Source: Anaerovorax odorimutans DSM 5092 (GTDB lineage Bacteria > Bacillota > Clostridia > Peptostreptococcales > Anaerovoracaceae). From it: DNA of 64,000 nucleotides. Below the pieces are notes generated by a model. The model was not told the origin of the DNA, searched no databases, and saw only the letters and a list, made by a program, of their open reading frames with translations. The stretch is from positions 1-64,000 of the forward strand of contig NZ_AUFC01000008.1 of the NCBI RefSeq assembly GCF_000426305.1, read 5' to 3'. This document shows, one piece after another, positions 26,215 to 35,106 of this stretch. The translations under genes were made by a program, and so were the position numbers. Each line of letters opens with the position of its first letter. Position 1 is the first letter of the stretch.

Positions 26215-26385
26215 TCATTCACTCTCCAATAAATTTTTTTCATATTTATTTAAATCTTCTAAATCCTGATGTAACCCTTCTTCAGAAAGACTACTATTCA
26301 AAATTCCCATTTCTTGATAACCATTTTTCATCACTTCTAAAAGTTCTGATTTAGGATATTCAATTATTTTCATTTGATTTGACAT
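26215..26385 (-). CDS. Short MazE/EndoAI-like antitoxin lacking the ribbon-helix-helix domain
   Basis: A 56-residue protein starting [18 protein letters not shown], with AAAGGTGG before the ATG. The part [19 protein letters not shown] corresponds to the C-terminal toxin-binding segment of clostridial/Bacillus EndoAI antitoxins (compare MRRGYMEMAKINLNIASE in B. subtilis). The roughly 45-residue N-terminal DNA-binding ribbon-helix-helix domain is absent, and the upstream DNA is promoter, not a decayed reading frame. It should still neutralise MazF but probably not bind DNA. Its stop TGA is 1 nt before the toxin TTG, so translation is coupled. Confidence 0.75.
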   Translation of the reverse strand: MSNQMKIIEYPKSELLEVMKNGYQEMGILNSSLSEEGLHQDLEDLNKYEKNLLESE

Positions 26386-26426
26386 AAAAAACCACCTTTA
26401 TAAATATTGTAACGTATCTAATATTA

Positions 26427-26455
26427 ATTATATTGCTGACTTTATTCTGTGTCAA
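26427..26455 (-). promoter_or_regulatory. Consensus sigma-A promoter of mazEF
   Basis: On the minus strand TTGACA (26450-26455) and TATAAT (26427-26432) are separated by exactly 17 bp, a perfect consensus. It starts right after the nnrD stop and gives a leader of about 35 nt. No inverted repeat that might be an autoregulatory operator was seen. Confidence 0.85.
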
Positions 26456-26458
26456 ATG

Positions 26459-27319
26459 TCAAATCTTACATACTTCTTTAATCGCATAAGATATCATGTT
26501 AGCTATATCAGATGCAATTAATCCATACTCTCCAATTGATTCAGCAGCCATATCTCCTGCCATACCATGTAGAAATACGCCTACCTTTGCGGCAACTTCT
26601 GGGTCAAGACCTTGTCCCCCTAGGGCTGCAATAACGCCTGTTAAAACATCACCGCTACCCCCTGTTGCCATTCCTGGATTTCCTGTAATATTAATATATG
26701 TTTTTCCTTCCGGAGTTGCCACTACTGTGCCTGCCCCTTTAAGTACTGCAACCGCACCCGTTACCTCTGTAAGTTCAATAGCACTTGCTAGCCTGTCCTC
26801 ATTAATTTTAACAGTACTCTTTCCTAAAAGCCTTGAAGCTTCACCCGGATGTGGTGTAATAATAAGTTTTGCTTTAGACTCCTTTAAAGTGCCTACAATA
26901 TTCATCCTTGAAAAGATATTTAAACCATCTGCATCTAAAACAAAAACTCCCTTGTGCTCTTTTAAAATTGTTTTTATCAAATTTACATTTTTCTCATCAT
27001 CCCCTAATCCCGGACCTGCTGCAACAGCATCATATTTAGCCAAATTATCTTTTAAGTTTTCTCTTGAGATACAAATAGCTTCTGGAATTCCAACCTGAAC
27101 GATGGGAAATAATTCTTCATCTATAGCAACTGTAACAAGACCTGCACCTGCTCTTAGTGCGCCTCTTGCGCTTAGTATAGCTGCACCGGTCATACCTTTA
27201 GAACCTGCCATAATTAATACATGTCCCAAATTACCCTTATGTATCTCTTTTTTCCTTTTCTTAATAAAAGTATTAACAGATTCTTTTGTAATTAAACTAT
27301 AATTTTCAAACCTTTTCAT
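26459..27319 (-). CDS. nnrD: ADP-dependent NAD(P)H-hydrate dehydratase
   Basis: NnrD repairs damaged, hydrated NAD(P)H using ADP. The 286-residue protein has the ribokinase-like fold with HKGNLGHVLIMAGSKGMTGAA near the start, GPGLGDDE, LDADGLN, TPHPGEASRLL and TGGSGDVLTGVIAAL. It lacks the NnrE epimerase domain often fused in front; a separate NnrE is presumably elsewhere. It stands just upstream of the mazEF promoter, a common Firmicutes neighbourhood. Confidence 0.95.
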   Translation of the reverse strand: MKRFENYSLITKESVNTFIKKRKKEIHKGNLGHVLIMAGSKGMTGAAILSARGALRAGAGLVTVAIDEELFPIVQVGIPEAICISRENLKDNLAKYDAVAAGPGLGDDEKNVNLIKTILKEHKGVFVLDADGLNIFSRMNIVGTLKESKAKLIITPHPGEASRLLGKSTVKINEDRLASAIELTEVTGAVAVLKGAGTVVATPEGKTYINITGNPGMATGGSGDVLTGVIAALGGQGLDPEVAAKVGVFLHGMAGDMAAESIGEYGLIASDIANMISYAIKEVCKI

Positions 27320-27392
27320 TTTTTCACCCTATTAATATGATCTTTTTATTTTAAAATTATTATACATACTTATTATTAACAATATATAACAG

Positions 27393-27423
27393 AAATTGCA
27401 AGGGGTAATATCCTTGCAATTTT
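27393..27423 (-). terminator. Terminator after mgtE
   Basis: AAATTGCAAGG pairs with CCTTGCAATTT around an 8-nt loop, 20 nt past the mgtE stop. The T-tract is better on the plus strand, so efficiency on the minus strand is uncertain. Confidence 0.65.
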
Positions 27424-27442
27424 ATTTAAAAATAATTTTTTA

Positions 27443-28816
27443 TTATACACCTAGAATTAATGTTGCCAAAGCAAAATATGTCACAACTGAAACCATGTCT
27501 GTAAGAGATGAGATCATTGGACTTGCCATAAGAGCAGGGTCAATACCCACTTTCTTTGCAGCCATAGGAAGCATACTTCCTATTATCTTTGCGGCCATAA
27601 CAATTACAAGCATAGAACCACAAACAGTAAAACCAATCCAAATACTTTGATTATCAATCCAGTAAATTCTGGCAAAATTTAATAAACTTAAAGCTATTCC
27701 TATAAAAAAACTGACCCTTGCTTCTTTCCAAAGTACTTTGCCGAAATCTTTAAGTTCCACATCTCCTAATGCCATTCCGCGAATTACCAAAGTTGCAGAC
27801 TGAGAACCTGAATTCCCCCCCGTTCCCATTAGCATAGGTAAATAAGCAACCAGGCTAATTACTTTTGATAATACTTCTTCAAAATTTGTTATAATACTTC
27901 CAGTTATAATATAGGAGCACATGAGGGCAAATAGCCACGGGATCCTGTTTTTCACATGTTTCCATACACTCATATCTAAATATTCTTTTGTGGAAGTTGC
28001 AACACCTGCCATTTTTTGAAAGTCTTCTGTCGTTTCTTCTTCAATAACATCTAAAATATCGTCTACTGTAATGATTCCCACAAGACGATCTTCCTTATCA
28101 ACTACAGGAATGGCCAGAAAACCATACTTTTTGAACACTTCAGAAACTTCTTCTTGGTCATCCATAACATTTACACTAATAAAGTCTTCATGCATTAAGT
28201 CTTTAATACAAACATTATCATCTTCAATAACCAAAGTTCTTAAAGACACAATACCTATAAGCTTTCTTCCGCTGTCTTTTACATAACACGTATAAACTGT
28301 CTCACTGTCCATACCTTCAGACTTAATATACGCCATAGCTTCTCCAACAGTCATATCTTTTCTCAAGCTTATATAATCAGGTGTCATCAAACTTCCTGCA
28401 CTTGTTTCAGGATAATTAAGGAAAGTATTTATCATTCTGCGTTCTTCTTTAGTAGATTTTTCTAAAATTTTATCTACTACATTAGCCGGCAGTTCTTCTA
28501 AAACATCAATCCTATCATCAAAATCAAGTTCATCTATGATATGTTTTATTTCCTTATCTGTAATGCCATTAATAATTGCCACCTGATCATCAGAAGGCAA
28601 ATATGAAAAGACTTCAACTGAAACATCTTTTGGAAGAGTTCTAAATAAAATAATTGTTTTTTCAATACCAAGTTCTTCCAAAACTTCTTCTAAAATTTCA
28701 GCTATATCCACTTCATTGTTTTCAAGAAGTAAATCCCTTGCTTTTACATATCTTTTGTTTATTAATTCAATTTTTATATTTTCAAAAATATTTTCTAATG
28801 ATTTTTCGTTCTCCAT
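27443..28816 (-). CDS. mgtE: Magnesium transporter MgtE
   Basis: A 457-residue magnesium channel-transporter. The N-domain (about 1-130) has superhelical repeats such as LPKDVSVEVFSYLPSDDQ and LDFDDRIDVLEELPANVVD. Two CBS domains follow (about 135-255), then five membrane helices including GTGGNSGSQSATLVIRGMALG, the pore-region signature, and a C-terminal helix with PMAAKKVGIDPALMASP. The CBS and N-domains close the pore when cytosolic Mg is high. AAAGGAGG precedes the ATG. No M-box riboswitch is recognisable in its leader. Confidence 0.96.
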   Translation of the reverse strand: MENEKSLENIFENIKIELINKRYVKARDLLLENNEVDIAEILEEVLEELGIEKTIILFRTLPKDVSVEVFSYLPSDDQVAIINGITDKEIKHIIDELDFDDRIDVLEELPANVVDKILEKSTKEERRMINTFLNYPETSAGSLMTPDYISLRKDMTVGEAMAYIKSEGMDSETVYTCYVKDSGRKLIGIVSLRTLVIEDDNVCIKDLMHEDFISVNVMDDQEEVSEVFKKYGFLAIPVVDKEDRLVGIITVDDILDVIEEETTEDFQKMAGVATSTKEYLDMSVWKHVKNRIPWLFALMCSYIITGSIITNFEEVLSKVISLVAYLPMLMGTGGNSGSQSATLVIRGMALGDVELKDFGKVLWKEARVSFFIGIALSLLNFARIYWIDNQSIWIGFTVCGSMLVIVMAAKIIGSMLPMAAKKVGIDPALMASPMISSLTDMVSVVTYFALATLILGV

Positions 28817-28893
28817 TGGCCTTGATTCCTCCTTTATGCTTTTATTTAGTGCAACGAATCATTCCCTACTTTGAACTATAATTAAAAAGGTTT

Positions 28894-28977
28894 TTAGATA
28901 CTAGAAAATTTATAGTGAAAGTATGGATATAATTCAATTGTTTTTTGAGTTAACATATAACTCGGCCCATTGTCCAT
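28894..28977 (-). CDS. Candidate 27-residue leader peptide upstream of mgtE
   Basis: In the roughly 300-nt stretch before mgtE a short frame starts at ATG 28977 behind AAGGAG (11 nt spacing), beginning MDNGPSYMLTQKTIEL, and stops at 28894. The encoded end is aromatic and contains one Pro-Tyr pair. Leader peptides controlling Mg transport genes are known in enterobacteria, so a regulatory role is conceivable. A chance frame is equally possible. The rest of the 28817-29116 gap holds the ilvD terminator and mgtE leader and shows nothing else clear. Confidence 0.25.
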   Translation of the reverse strand: MDNGPSYMLTQKTIELYPYFHYKFSSI

Positions 28978-29034
28978 TTAAACTTTCACTCCTTTTCTCT
29001 TATATTTAGATTTTTATAGACTATGAAAATTGTT

Positions 29035-29069
29035 GGAAAAATTATGGTTAGTAAATTTACTAACCATAA
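29035..29069 (-). terminator. Terminator after ilvD
   Basis: A near-perfect palindrome, TTATGGTTAGTAA / TTACTAACCATAA, is followed on the minus strand by TTTTT. It lies about 50 nt past the ilvD stop. Confidence 0.75.
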
Positions 29070-29116
29070 AATTATACATTATCTTTTTAATATAATGCAA
29101 GTATTTTAAAAATAAT

Positions 29117-30778
29117 TTATACTTCTAATACTGCACCTGTATTTGCAGATGTTACAAGTTTAGCATATCTTGCCAAATAACCGCTCTTAACTTTTGGCTC
29201 AGGCATTACAAATTCTGCCTCTCTTGATTTTATGTCTTCATCGGCAATATCAACAGAAAGAGTTCTTTCCGGTATATTTATATGGATTATATCGCCATCT
29301 TTAATCAATCTAATAAGGCCTCCATTCATTGCTTCAGGTGATATGTGTCCTATGGATGCACCTCTTGATGCTCCTGAAAATCTTCCGTCAGTTAATAATG
29401 CCACATCCTTGTCTAAACCCATTCCCGCTATAGATGAAGTAGGTGAAAGCATTTCTCTCATTCCTGGACCGCCCTTTGGACCTTCATATCTGATTACAAT
29501 AACATCACCCTTTTTAATCTTTTTGCCCCAAATAGCATCGCAAGCCTCTTCTTCTGAATTAAAAACTACTGCCGGACCTGAATGGACAAGCATTTCTTCT
29601 GCTACTGCGGATTCTTTTACTACTGCTCCGTCAGGTGCCAGGTTTCCTCTTAAAATTGCAAGCCCTCCTCTGTTTCTGTACGGCTTTTCTATATGCATAA
29701 TAATGCTGTAATCTTTAACTTTTGTATTGGCAATATTTTCACCTATTGTAAAACCTGTTACTGTAATACAATCTTTATTAATTAAATCCTTTTTAGTCAT
29801 TTCGTTCATAAGTGCTGGAATTCCTCCGGCTCTGTGTAAGTCTTCTATATGATGAACTCCGCTTGGACTTAATTTTGCAATATAAGGTGTCTTTTCGCTG
29901 ATTCTATCAAAAATAGATAAATCCAATTTTATACCGGCTTCATGGGCAATTGCAGGTAAATGAAGTACTGTATTTGTAGAACCTGCCATAGCCATATCTA
30001 CAGAAATGGCATTTTCAAAAGCTTTATCAGTTAAAATATCTCTTGGTTTTATATCTTTTTGTACCAACTCCATAACCTTCATTCCAGCTATCTTTGCAAG
30101 TCTTACTCTTTCACCACTGTCACAAAGGGCCGTTCCATTATATGGAAGTCCCATTCCAAGTACTTCTGTCAAGCAATTCATACTGTTAGCTGTAAAAAGT
30201 CCTGAACACGATCCACATCCGGGACAGGCATTTTCTGCAACAACCTCAAGTTCTTCTTCAGTACAATCACCATTTTTAAACGAACCTACTTTTTCCATAA
30301 TACTGTTAAAATCTAAAACGTTTCCATCAGCATAGCCGGCTCTCATAGCTCCACCACTAACAACTACCGAAGGAATATTTAGTCTTGCTGCAGCCATTAA
30401 CATTCCTGGAACTATTTTATCACAGTTTGGAATAAGTACAAGACCATCAAGTTGATGACCCTTTGCCATTGCTTCTATAGAATCACAAATTAATTCTCTG
30501 CTTGCAAGTGGAAATTTCATTCCTTCATGTCCCATAGCTATACCATCACAAATTGCTATAGCTGGAAATTCAACAGGAGTTCCGCCTGACATTAAAACTC
30601 CAGTTCTAGCAGCATCTGCGATTCTATCTAAAAGCATATGCCCAGGTACAATTTCATTATGAGAATTTACAATACCTATAATCGGTCTATCTATTTCCTC
30701 ACGAGTATATCCCATTCCATAAAAAAGCGTACGTACAGGCGCACCGGAAGGACCACTCTTAATATTCTTGCTATTCAT
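29117..30778 (-). CDS. ilvD: Dihydroxy-acid dehydratase IlvD
   Basis: IlvD dehydrates 2,3-dihydroxy acids to the keto-acid precursors of valine, isoleucine, leucine and pantothenate. The ATG at 30778 (7 nt after GGAGG) gives 553 residues starting [20 protein letters not shown]. Cluster-binding cysteines occur in [12 protein letters not shown] and [19 protein letters not shown]; other signatures are [11 protein letters not shown] and [16 protein letters not shown]. It stands alone rather than in an ilv-leu operon. A sequence resembling a CodY box with three mismatches (30917-30931) lies upstream of its promoter, which would fit branched-chain control but is weak evidence. Confidence 0.96.
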   Translation of the reverse strand: MNSKNIKSGPSGAPVRTLFYGMGYTREEIDRPIIGIVNSHNEIVPGHMLLDRIADAARTGVLMSGGTPVEFPAIAICDGIAMGHEGMKFPLASRELICDSIEAMAKGHQLDGLVLIPNCDKIVPGMLMAAARLNIPSVVVSGGAMRAGYADGNVLDFNSIMEKVGSFKNGDCTEEELEVVAENACPGCGSCSGLFTANSMNCLTEVLGMGLPYNGTALCDSGERVRLAKIAGMKVMELVQKDIKPRDILTDKAFENAISVDMAMAGSTNTVLHLPAIAHEAGIKLDLSIFDRISEKTPYIAKLSPSGVHHIEDLHRAGGIPALMNEMTKKDLINKDCITVTGFTIGENIANTKVKDYSIIMHIEKPYRNRGGLAILRGNLAPDGAVVKESAVAEEMLVHSGPAVVFNSEEEACDAIWGKKIKKGDVIVIRYEGPKGGPGMREMLSPTSSIAGMGLDKDVALLTDGRFSGASRGASIGHISPEAMNGGLIRLIKDGDIIHINIPERTLSVDIADEDIKSREAEFVMPEPKVKSGYLARYAKLVTSANTGAVLEV

Positions 30779-30861
30779 ACAAAAACCTCCATATTTAATT
30801 AATTTATTTATCAATCGTATATTTACCTCATTTAACAAAGGAAATTATAAGTTAATTAATT

Positions 30862-30890
30862 ATTATACCTTAAAACTTATAATTAGTCAA
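30862..30890 (-). promoter_or_regulatory. Promoter of ilvD
   Basis: On the minus strand TTGACT (30885-30890) and TATAAT (30862-30867) are 17 bp apart, giving a leader of about 80 nt with no T-box features. Confidence 0.7.
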
Positions 30891-30946
30891 AATATGAAGG
30901 AAACTCTCGAAAATAAAATTATACGAAAATTAAGCTTTGACACATT

Positions 30947-32326
30947 TTATAAACAATCTTCTGCTATTTTAGCTAATGGACTGCGTTCAACTTCTTCAAG
31001 TGAAATATGTCCTGTTATATCATATGATTTCATTTTCTCTATAACATAAACTAGTCCATTTGATTTTGAATCTACAAGAGTATTATCTATTTGGTTATCT
31101 GACGGGTCTCCTATCATTACAAATTTTGCATTTTCACCTGCTCTTGTAAGCATTAGCTTTGCAAGATGAGGAGTCATTTCTTGTGCCTCATCAAGAATAA
31201 CTATGGAATTTGATAAAGTTCTTCCTCTCATAAAAGAAAAAGTTTTCATTTCAATTATTCCTGCATCTTTATATTGGTCAAGAAATCCTTGCACAGAAAA
31301 CACAGGCTTTTCGTTATATTCACTTCTTTTTCTCATATTATCATTTTTACAACAATATTTTTTGTTCCGTTCACTCATTAAACTTTCAACAGCATCTCCA
31401 AATGAATCCATAAATGGTTTTAATTTAGCAGCTTCTTTCCCCGGTAAATATCCAATAGATTCACCTGCTGAAATCACAGGCTTTACCAAAATAATCTTAT
31501 CATACACATTATTTTCTATAACCTTTTGGAAAGCAGTGGCAACTGATAGTATAGATTTTCCTGTACCTGCTCCTCCACTTATTGTTACCAATTGTATATC
31601 TTCATCCATAAGAAGTTCAAAAGCCATTCTTTGTTCTCTGTTTTTTGGAGTAAGACCCCATGCTTTATCCGATGCATATTTTAACGGTACAATTTTTTTA
31701 CCGTCATATTTTGCAATAGTTTCATGTGAATTATTATCATTACTTTTGATGGACAAAAATTCATTTGGATATAATGCCAATTCTGTTTCTGCATCTAACT
31801 CAAGTCCACCTTGGTATATCTCATCTATTTTTAAGGATGGTAAATATATTTCTTTATAACCTTTGTATATTTGATCAACATCTATTTTATCATTTTGATA
31901 ATCCTGAACTTCTAAGTTCATTGACTCCGCTTTTATAGCAACACAGAGATCTTTGGTTACTAAAATTGTATTTACATCTTTTGATTCATTTTTAAGATTA
32001 ATAGCAATTGTTAATATTTTGTTATCATTTTTATTCAAATCTACTGCATTGGGAATATCCATAGGATCCATGTGATTTAATTCAACCCTCAGAGTTCCGC
32101 CACTTGGCAACTTAACCCCAGTATGAATATTACCATACTGCCTTACATTATTAATTTCTCTGATAGCTTCTCTTGCTTGATATCCCAAAACACCTTCCTT
32201 TTTCTTTAAATTATCTAATTCTTCCAAACATATTAATGGAATTATTATATTATTATCTTCAAATGTATAAATACATCCCGGATAATGAATTAATACATTT
32301 GTATCTAAAATATAATTCTTTATCAA
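30947..32326 (-). CDS. PIN-PhoH fusion ATPase (PhoH2/YlaK type)
   Basis: A 459-residue protein joining an N-terminal PIN ribonuclease domain (about 1-150; LDTNVLIHYP and ICLEELDNLKK, acidic residues kept) to a C-terminal PhoH ATPase domain (about 235-455). The latter has Walker A ISGGAGTGKS, the DEAQEMTP Walker B region and MIGDPSDNQID. PhoH2 proteins are reported to have RNA helicase and RNase activity. The start is TTG at 32326, right after GGAGGAGC. It is monocistronic, and its role in this organism is not evident from the context. Confidence 0.9.
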   Translation of the reverse strand: MIKNYILDTNVLIHYPGCIYTFEDNNIIIPLICLEELDNLKKKEGVLGYQAREAIREINNVRQYGNIHTGVKLPSGGTLRVELNHMDPMDIPNAVDLNKNDNKILTIAINLKNESKDVNTILVTKDLCVAIKAESMNLEVQDYQNDKIDVDQIYKGYKEIYLPSLKIDEIYQGGLELDAETELALYPNEFLSIKSNDNNSHETIAKYDGKKIVPLKYASDKAWGLTPKNREQRMAFELLMDEDIQLVTISGGAGTGKSILSVATAFQKVIENNVYDKIILVKPVISAGESIGYLPGKEAAKLKPFMDSFGDAVESLMSERNKKYCCKNDNMRKRSEYNEKPVFSVQGFLDQYKDAGIIEMKTFSFMRGRTLSNSIVILDEAQEMTPHLAKLMLTRAGENAKFVMIGDPSDNQIDNTLVDSKSNGLVYVIEKMKSYDITGHISLEEVERSPLAKIAEDCL

Positions 32327-32460
32327 CTATAGCTCCTCCTTTTATGAGTTGAAAAGTATAAATAAAAATCAGGATTTTGCATGGCATATAATATTATACT
32401 AATCTTGTTTATGCCAATTTTATCTTTTTAAACTCAAATAAAATTTAATACAAATAATAT

Positions 32461-32507
32461 AAAAATAGCGTTATAAGCTACTAATTAATTAAATAGTTAT
32501 AACGCTA
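32461..32507 (-). terminator. Terminator overlapping the end of the nucleotidase-like gene
   Basis: TAGCGTTATAA pairs with TTATAACGCTA around a 20-nt loop; on the minus strand TTTTTATAT follows. The 5' arm includes the last codons of the gene. Confidence 0.75.
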
Positions 32508-33087
32508 CTTTAAATTCATCGTTCTGTTCTGCGTAATCTTTTATTAATTTATCTATTTGAAACCAATGTCTTACACGTGTTACATTAGAAGGCAGCATAC
32601 CTTTGTTATAATTACAGTCAATTAGTAAAACTTCAAATCCTGCATGTGCTAACTGTAATGCATTTTCATACCTGTCTTCGATAAATAAGTCACAATCTAA
32701 ATCTACTGCTTTTCGCACTTTATTATGACTTCCAAGTAAATGTATGCCATGCATAGGTAATTGATTTCGGGTCAACCATTCTAAGCTAACATATCTCATA
32801 CGTTCTTCTCTTGCAGTAACAAAATATATATTGTGTAAATCGTACAGCTTATTTATAATCTCTTTAACTCCAACTCTTATTTTAGCCTCTTTGTGTAACA
32901 ACTCTCCGTAAATTTCATAAAACTCATTATAAACATTTTCTTTAACACCTAAAAGCTTATGAATCTCATAAAACTTTACATCCTTTGGTTCTATATTTGT
33001 ATTGAAATATTCATTTACTCTTGGAATCCAATAATATGGTTCTGTAACGGTTCCATCAATATCAATACATAAATTCAACTTTCTCAT
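32497..33087 (-). CDS. HAD-superfamily 5'(3')-deoxyribonucleotidase-like protein (NT5C type)
   Basis: A 196-residue HAD phosphatase-like protein. Motif I is CIDIDGTVTEPYYW near the N-terminus with both aspartates, motif II is FVTAREERM, and the late acidic motif is DCDLFIEDRYENAL. This arrangement is that of the NT5C/YorS-YqfW group of nucleotidases. The substrate, probably a nucleoside monophosphate, is inferred from family. The ATG at 33087 lies 8 nt after AGGAGG; a GTG three codons earlier overlaps that site. It is divergent from the EAL-GGDEF gene. Confidence 0.82.
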   Translation of the reverse strand: MRKLNLCIDIDGTVTEPYYWIPRVNEYFNTNIEPKDVKFYEIHKLLGVKENVYNEFYEIYGELLHKEAKIRVGVKEIINKLYDLHNIYFVTAREERMRYVSLEWLTRNQLPMHGIHLLGSHNKVRKAVDLDCDLFIEDRYENALQLAHAGFEVLLIDCNYNKGMLPSNVTRVRHWFQIDKLIKDYAEQNDEFKVAL

Positions 33088-33157
33088 TAAATACACCTCC
33101 TCTTATTCTGTTATATTTTCATTATAACGAATTTAAAAAAATTATCTTTAAAAAGAG

Positions 33158-33214
33158 GTAAAGTGTATGTAAAGTGTATATTTAAGCATATCAATATTTT
33201 ACATAAATTTAACA
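33158..33214. promoter_or_regulatory. Direct repeats resembling PhoP/OmpR-type boxes upstream of the EAL gene
   Basis: Two perfect 11-bp tandem copies of GTAAAGTGTAT occupy 33158-33179; read on the minus strand they give TTTACA and TTTACC spaced by 5. At 33198-33214 TTTACA-TAAAT-TTAACA follows in plus orientation. Hexamers of TTWACA type repeated every 11 bp are the form bound by PhoP-like response regulators. A likely promoter (TTGTTT near 33224) follows. Binding itself is inference. Confidence 0.4.
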
Positions 33215-33292
33215 TTAAATTTCTTGTTTTTAATTTAAAAATATTTATATTATATATGGGATAATAGAATTAACAAAAAATGGAGGTCATTT

Positions 33293-35020
33293 ATGACTAA
33301 AGACAAAAGAGAATCTTTAGAATATATAATTAAAAAAAAACAAATTAAAACTGTTTTTCAGCCAATTATCTCTATTAGAGATGGCAGTGTTCTCGGACAT
33401 GAAGCATTAAGCAGAATAACTTGTGAAAGTGAAATAAAAAACCCAGATATTCTATTTACATATGCAATAGAATATAACAAACTTTGGGATTTAGAGCAGC
33501 TTTGCAGAATCAGAGCCCTTGAAGCTGCCTTTAAATTTATGATACCGCCATATAATAAAAAACTTTTTCTTAACGTAAATCCCAACATAATGTATGCTGA
33601 AAATTTTATAAAAGGATTCACAAAGTCATATTTAGAGCAATATAATATTTCTCCCAGTAATATTATATTTGAAATAACAGAAAGAAACGTAATTAATAAT
33701 ATGTCTGGATTCAGAGCATCTATTGAACATTATAAAAACCAGAATTATAAAATTGCCATTGATGATGCAGGCGCTGGATATTCAGGTCTGAATCTCATAA
33801 GCGATATTAATCCAAATTATATAAAGCTTGATATGAATTTAATAAGAGATATTGATTCTGATAATTTAAAATTTGCCCTTGTAAAGGGAATGGTTGAATT
33901 TTCCAAAGTATCAAATACACAGTTAATCGCAGAAGGTATAGAAACATATAAAGAAATGGAAACTTTAATAAATTTAGGAGTTCAATATGGACAAGGATAT
34001 TATATTCAAAAACCTGATACAGAAATTTTAAAAATTAATAAAGAAATTTTAGAAATAATTAAAAATTTAAACATTAAAAAAAATCAGTCAAAGCATAGTT
34101 TAATATCTAATATTTACATAGGAAATCTATGTAATAAAATAGAAATTATCTCTTCTAAAACAACCATCCCCCATGTTTATGAAATCTTTAAAAAAGATTC
34201 AAAGTGTTATGGTTTATGTATTGTAGAAAATGAAATGCCTATAGGTATTATTACTAAAGAAAAGCTAACATTAAAATTAAGTGGTTATTATGGTTTTTCT
34301 TTATATCAAAATAAGGGAATTTCTAAAATAATGGATAGGAATTTTTTATCTGTTGACTATAAAACTCCTGTTAATATGGTATCTTCTATGGCCATGTCGA
34401 GACCTGATAATAATCTTTATGATTTTATTGTCGTTACTAAAGATAATAAATATATTGGAGTTGTAACAATTAAAGATTTACTGCAAAAAACTACAGAAAT
34501 AGAAATTTCAACTGCAAAACATCAAAATCCACTAACTGGCCTTCCTGGAAATATAATTATTGAACAAAAACTTGAGCAATGTTTATGTAACAATACAAAC
34601 TATAGCATTGCATATCTTGATATTGACAATTTTAAAGCATACAATGACGTATATGGTTTTGAAAACGGTGATCTTATTATAAAATTATTATCAGATACTT
34701 TAAAACAATTTGTTCCTCAGAATCAGTTTATAGGTCATATTGGCGGAGATGATTTTATTGTTATATTAGATTATATTGTAACTGACGAATTTTTTAAAAA
34801 AATTAAAAATATGTTTGAATCAGAAGTATTAGAATATTATAATGAAAGCGATATTCAAAAAGGATATATTACTTCCATTAATAGACATAGTGAAATTGAA
34901 AACTATCCTCTTATAACAGTTACTTGTGTTTATCTAGACAATAAATCTCAATCATATAAAAATGTTCTAGAGCTTACTCAAACACTTGCAAAATTAAAAA
35001 AAGCTGCTAAACAGCATTAA
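33293..35020 (+). CDS. EAL-CBS-GGDEF protein, c-di-GMP phosphodiesterase
   Basis: A 575-residue soluble protein. The EAL domain comes first (about 8-255) with EAL at 37-39, FEITERN, IDDAGAGYSG, IKLDMNLI, LIAEGIET and GQGYYIQKP, all the usual catalytic residues, so it should cleave c-di-GMP. A CBS pair lies between (about 275-405). The C-terminal GGDEF domain (about 415-575) has YLDIDNFKAYND and GGDDF at 484-488, an accepted variant that may be active or bind GTP. The domain order matches a recurrent Firmicutes family (EAL, CBS, GGDEF). GGAGG stands before the ATG. It is monocistronic, with the repeat boxes upstream. Confidence 0.93.
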   Translation: MTKDKRESLEYIIKKKQIKTVFQPIISIRDGSVLGHEALSRITCESEIKNPDILFTYAIEYNKLWDLEQLCRIRALEAAFKFMIPPYNKKLFLNVNPNIMYAENFIKGFTKSYLEQYNISPSNIIFEITERNVINNMSGFRASIEHYKNQNYKIAIDDAGAGYSGLNLISDINPNYIKLDMNLIRDIDSDNLKFALVKGMVEFSKVSNTQLIAEGIETYKEMETLINLGVQYGQGYYIQKPDTEILKINKEILEIIKNLNIKKNQSKHSLISNIYIGNLCNKIEIISSKTTIPHVYEIFKKDSKCYGLCIVENEMPIGIITKEKLTLKLSGYYGFSLYQNKGISKIMDRNFLSVDYKTPVNMVSSMAMSRPDNNLYDFIVVTKDNKYIGVVTIKDLLQKTTEIEISTAKHQNPLTGLPGNIIIEQKLEQCLCNNTNYSIAYLDIDNFKAYNDVYGFENGDLIIKLLSDTLKQFVPQNQFIGHIGGDDFIVILDYIVTDEFFKKIKNMFESEVLEYYNESDIQKGYITSINRHSEIENYPLITVTCVYLDNKSQSYKNVLELTQTLAKLKKAAKQH

Positions 35021-35026
35021 TAAAAT

Positions 35027-35073
35027 ATAAATACCTTTTAGATAAATTTAATTTTATCTATCAAGGTATTTAT
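35027..35073. terminator. Bidirectional terminator between EAL and chemoreceptor genes
   Basis: ATAAATACCTT pairs with AAGGTATTTAT, with an inner stem TAGATAAA/TTATCTA; it sits between two converging genes. Confidence 0.8.
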
Positions 35074-35106
35074 ATTAATTCTTCTAAAAAACTTTATTAT
35101 ATTTTC

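Noticed and set aside
28817-29034. M-box magnesium riboswitch before mgtE
   Set aside because: The M-box conserved core was not found in the leader on either strand.
30779-30946. T-box leader before ilvD
   Set aside because: No AGGGTGGNACCGCG-like antiterminator, specifier loop or terminator is present; only a promoter and about 80 nt of AT-rich leader.
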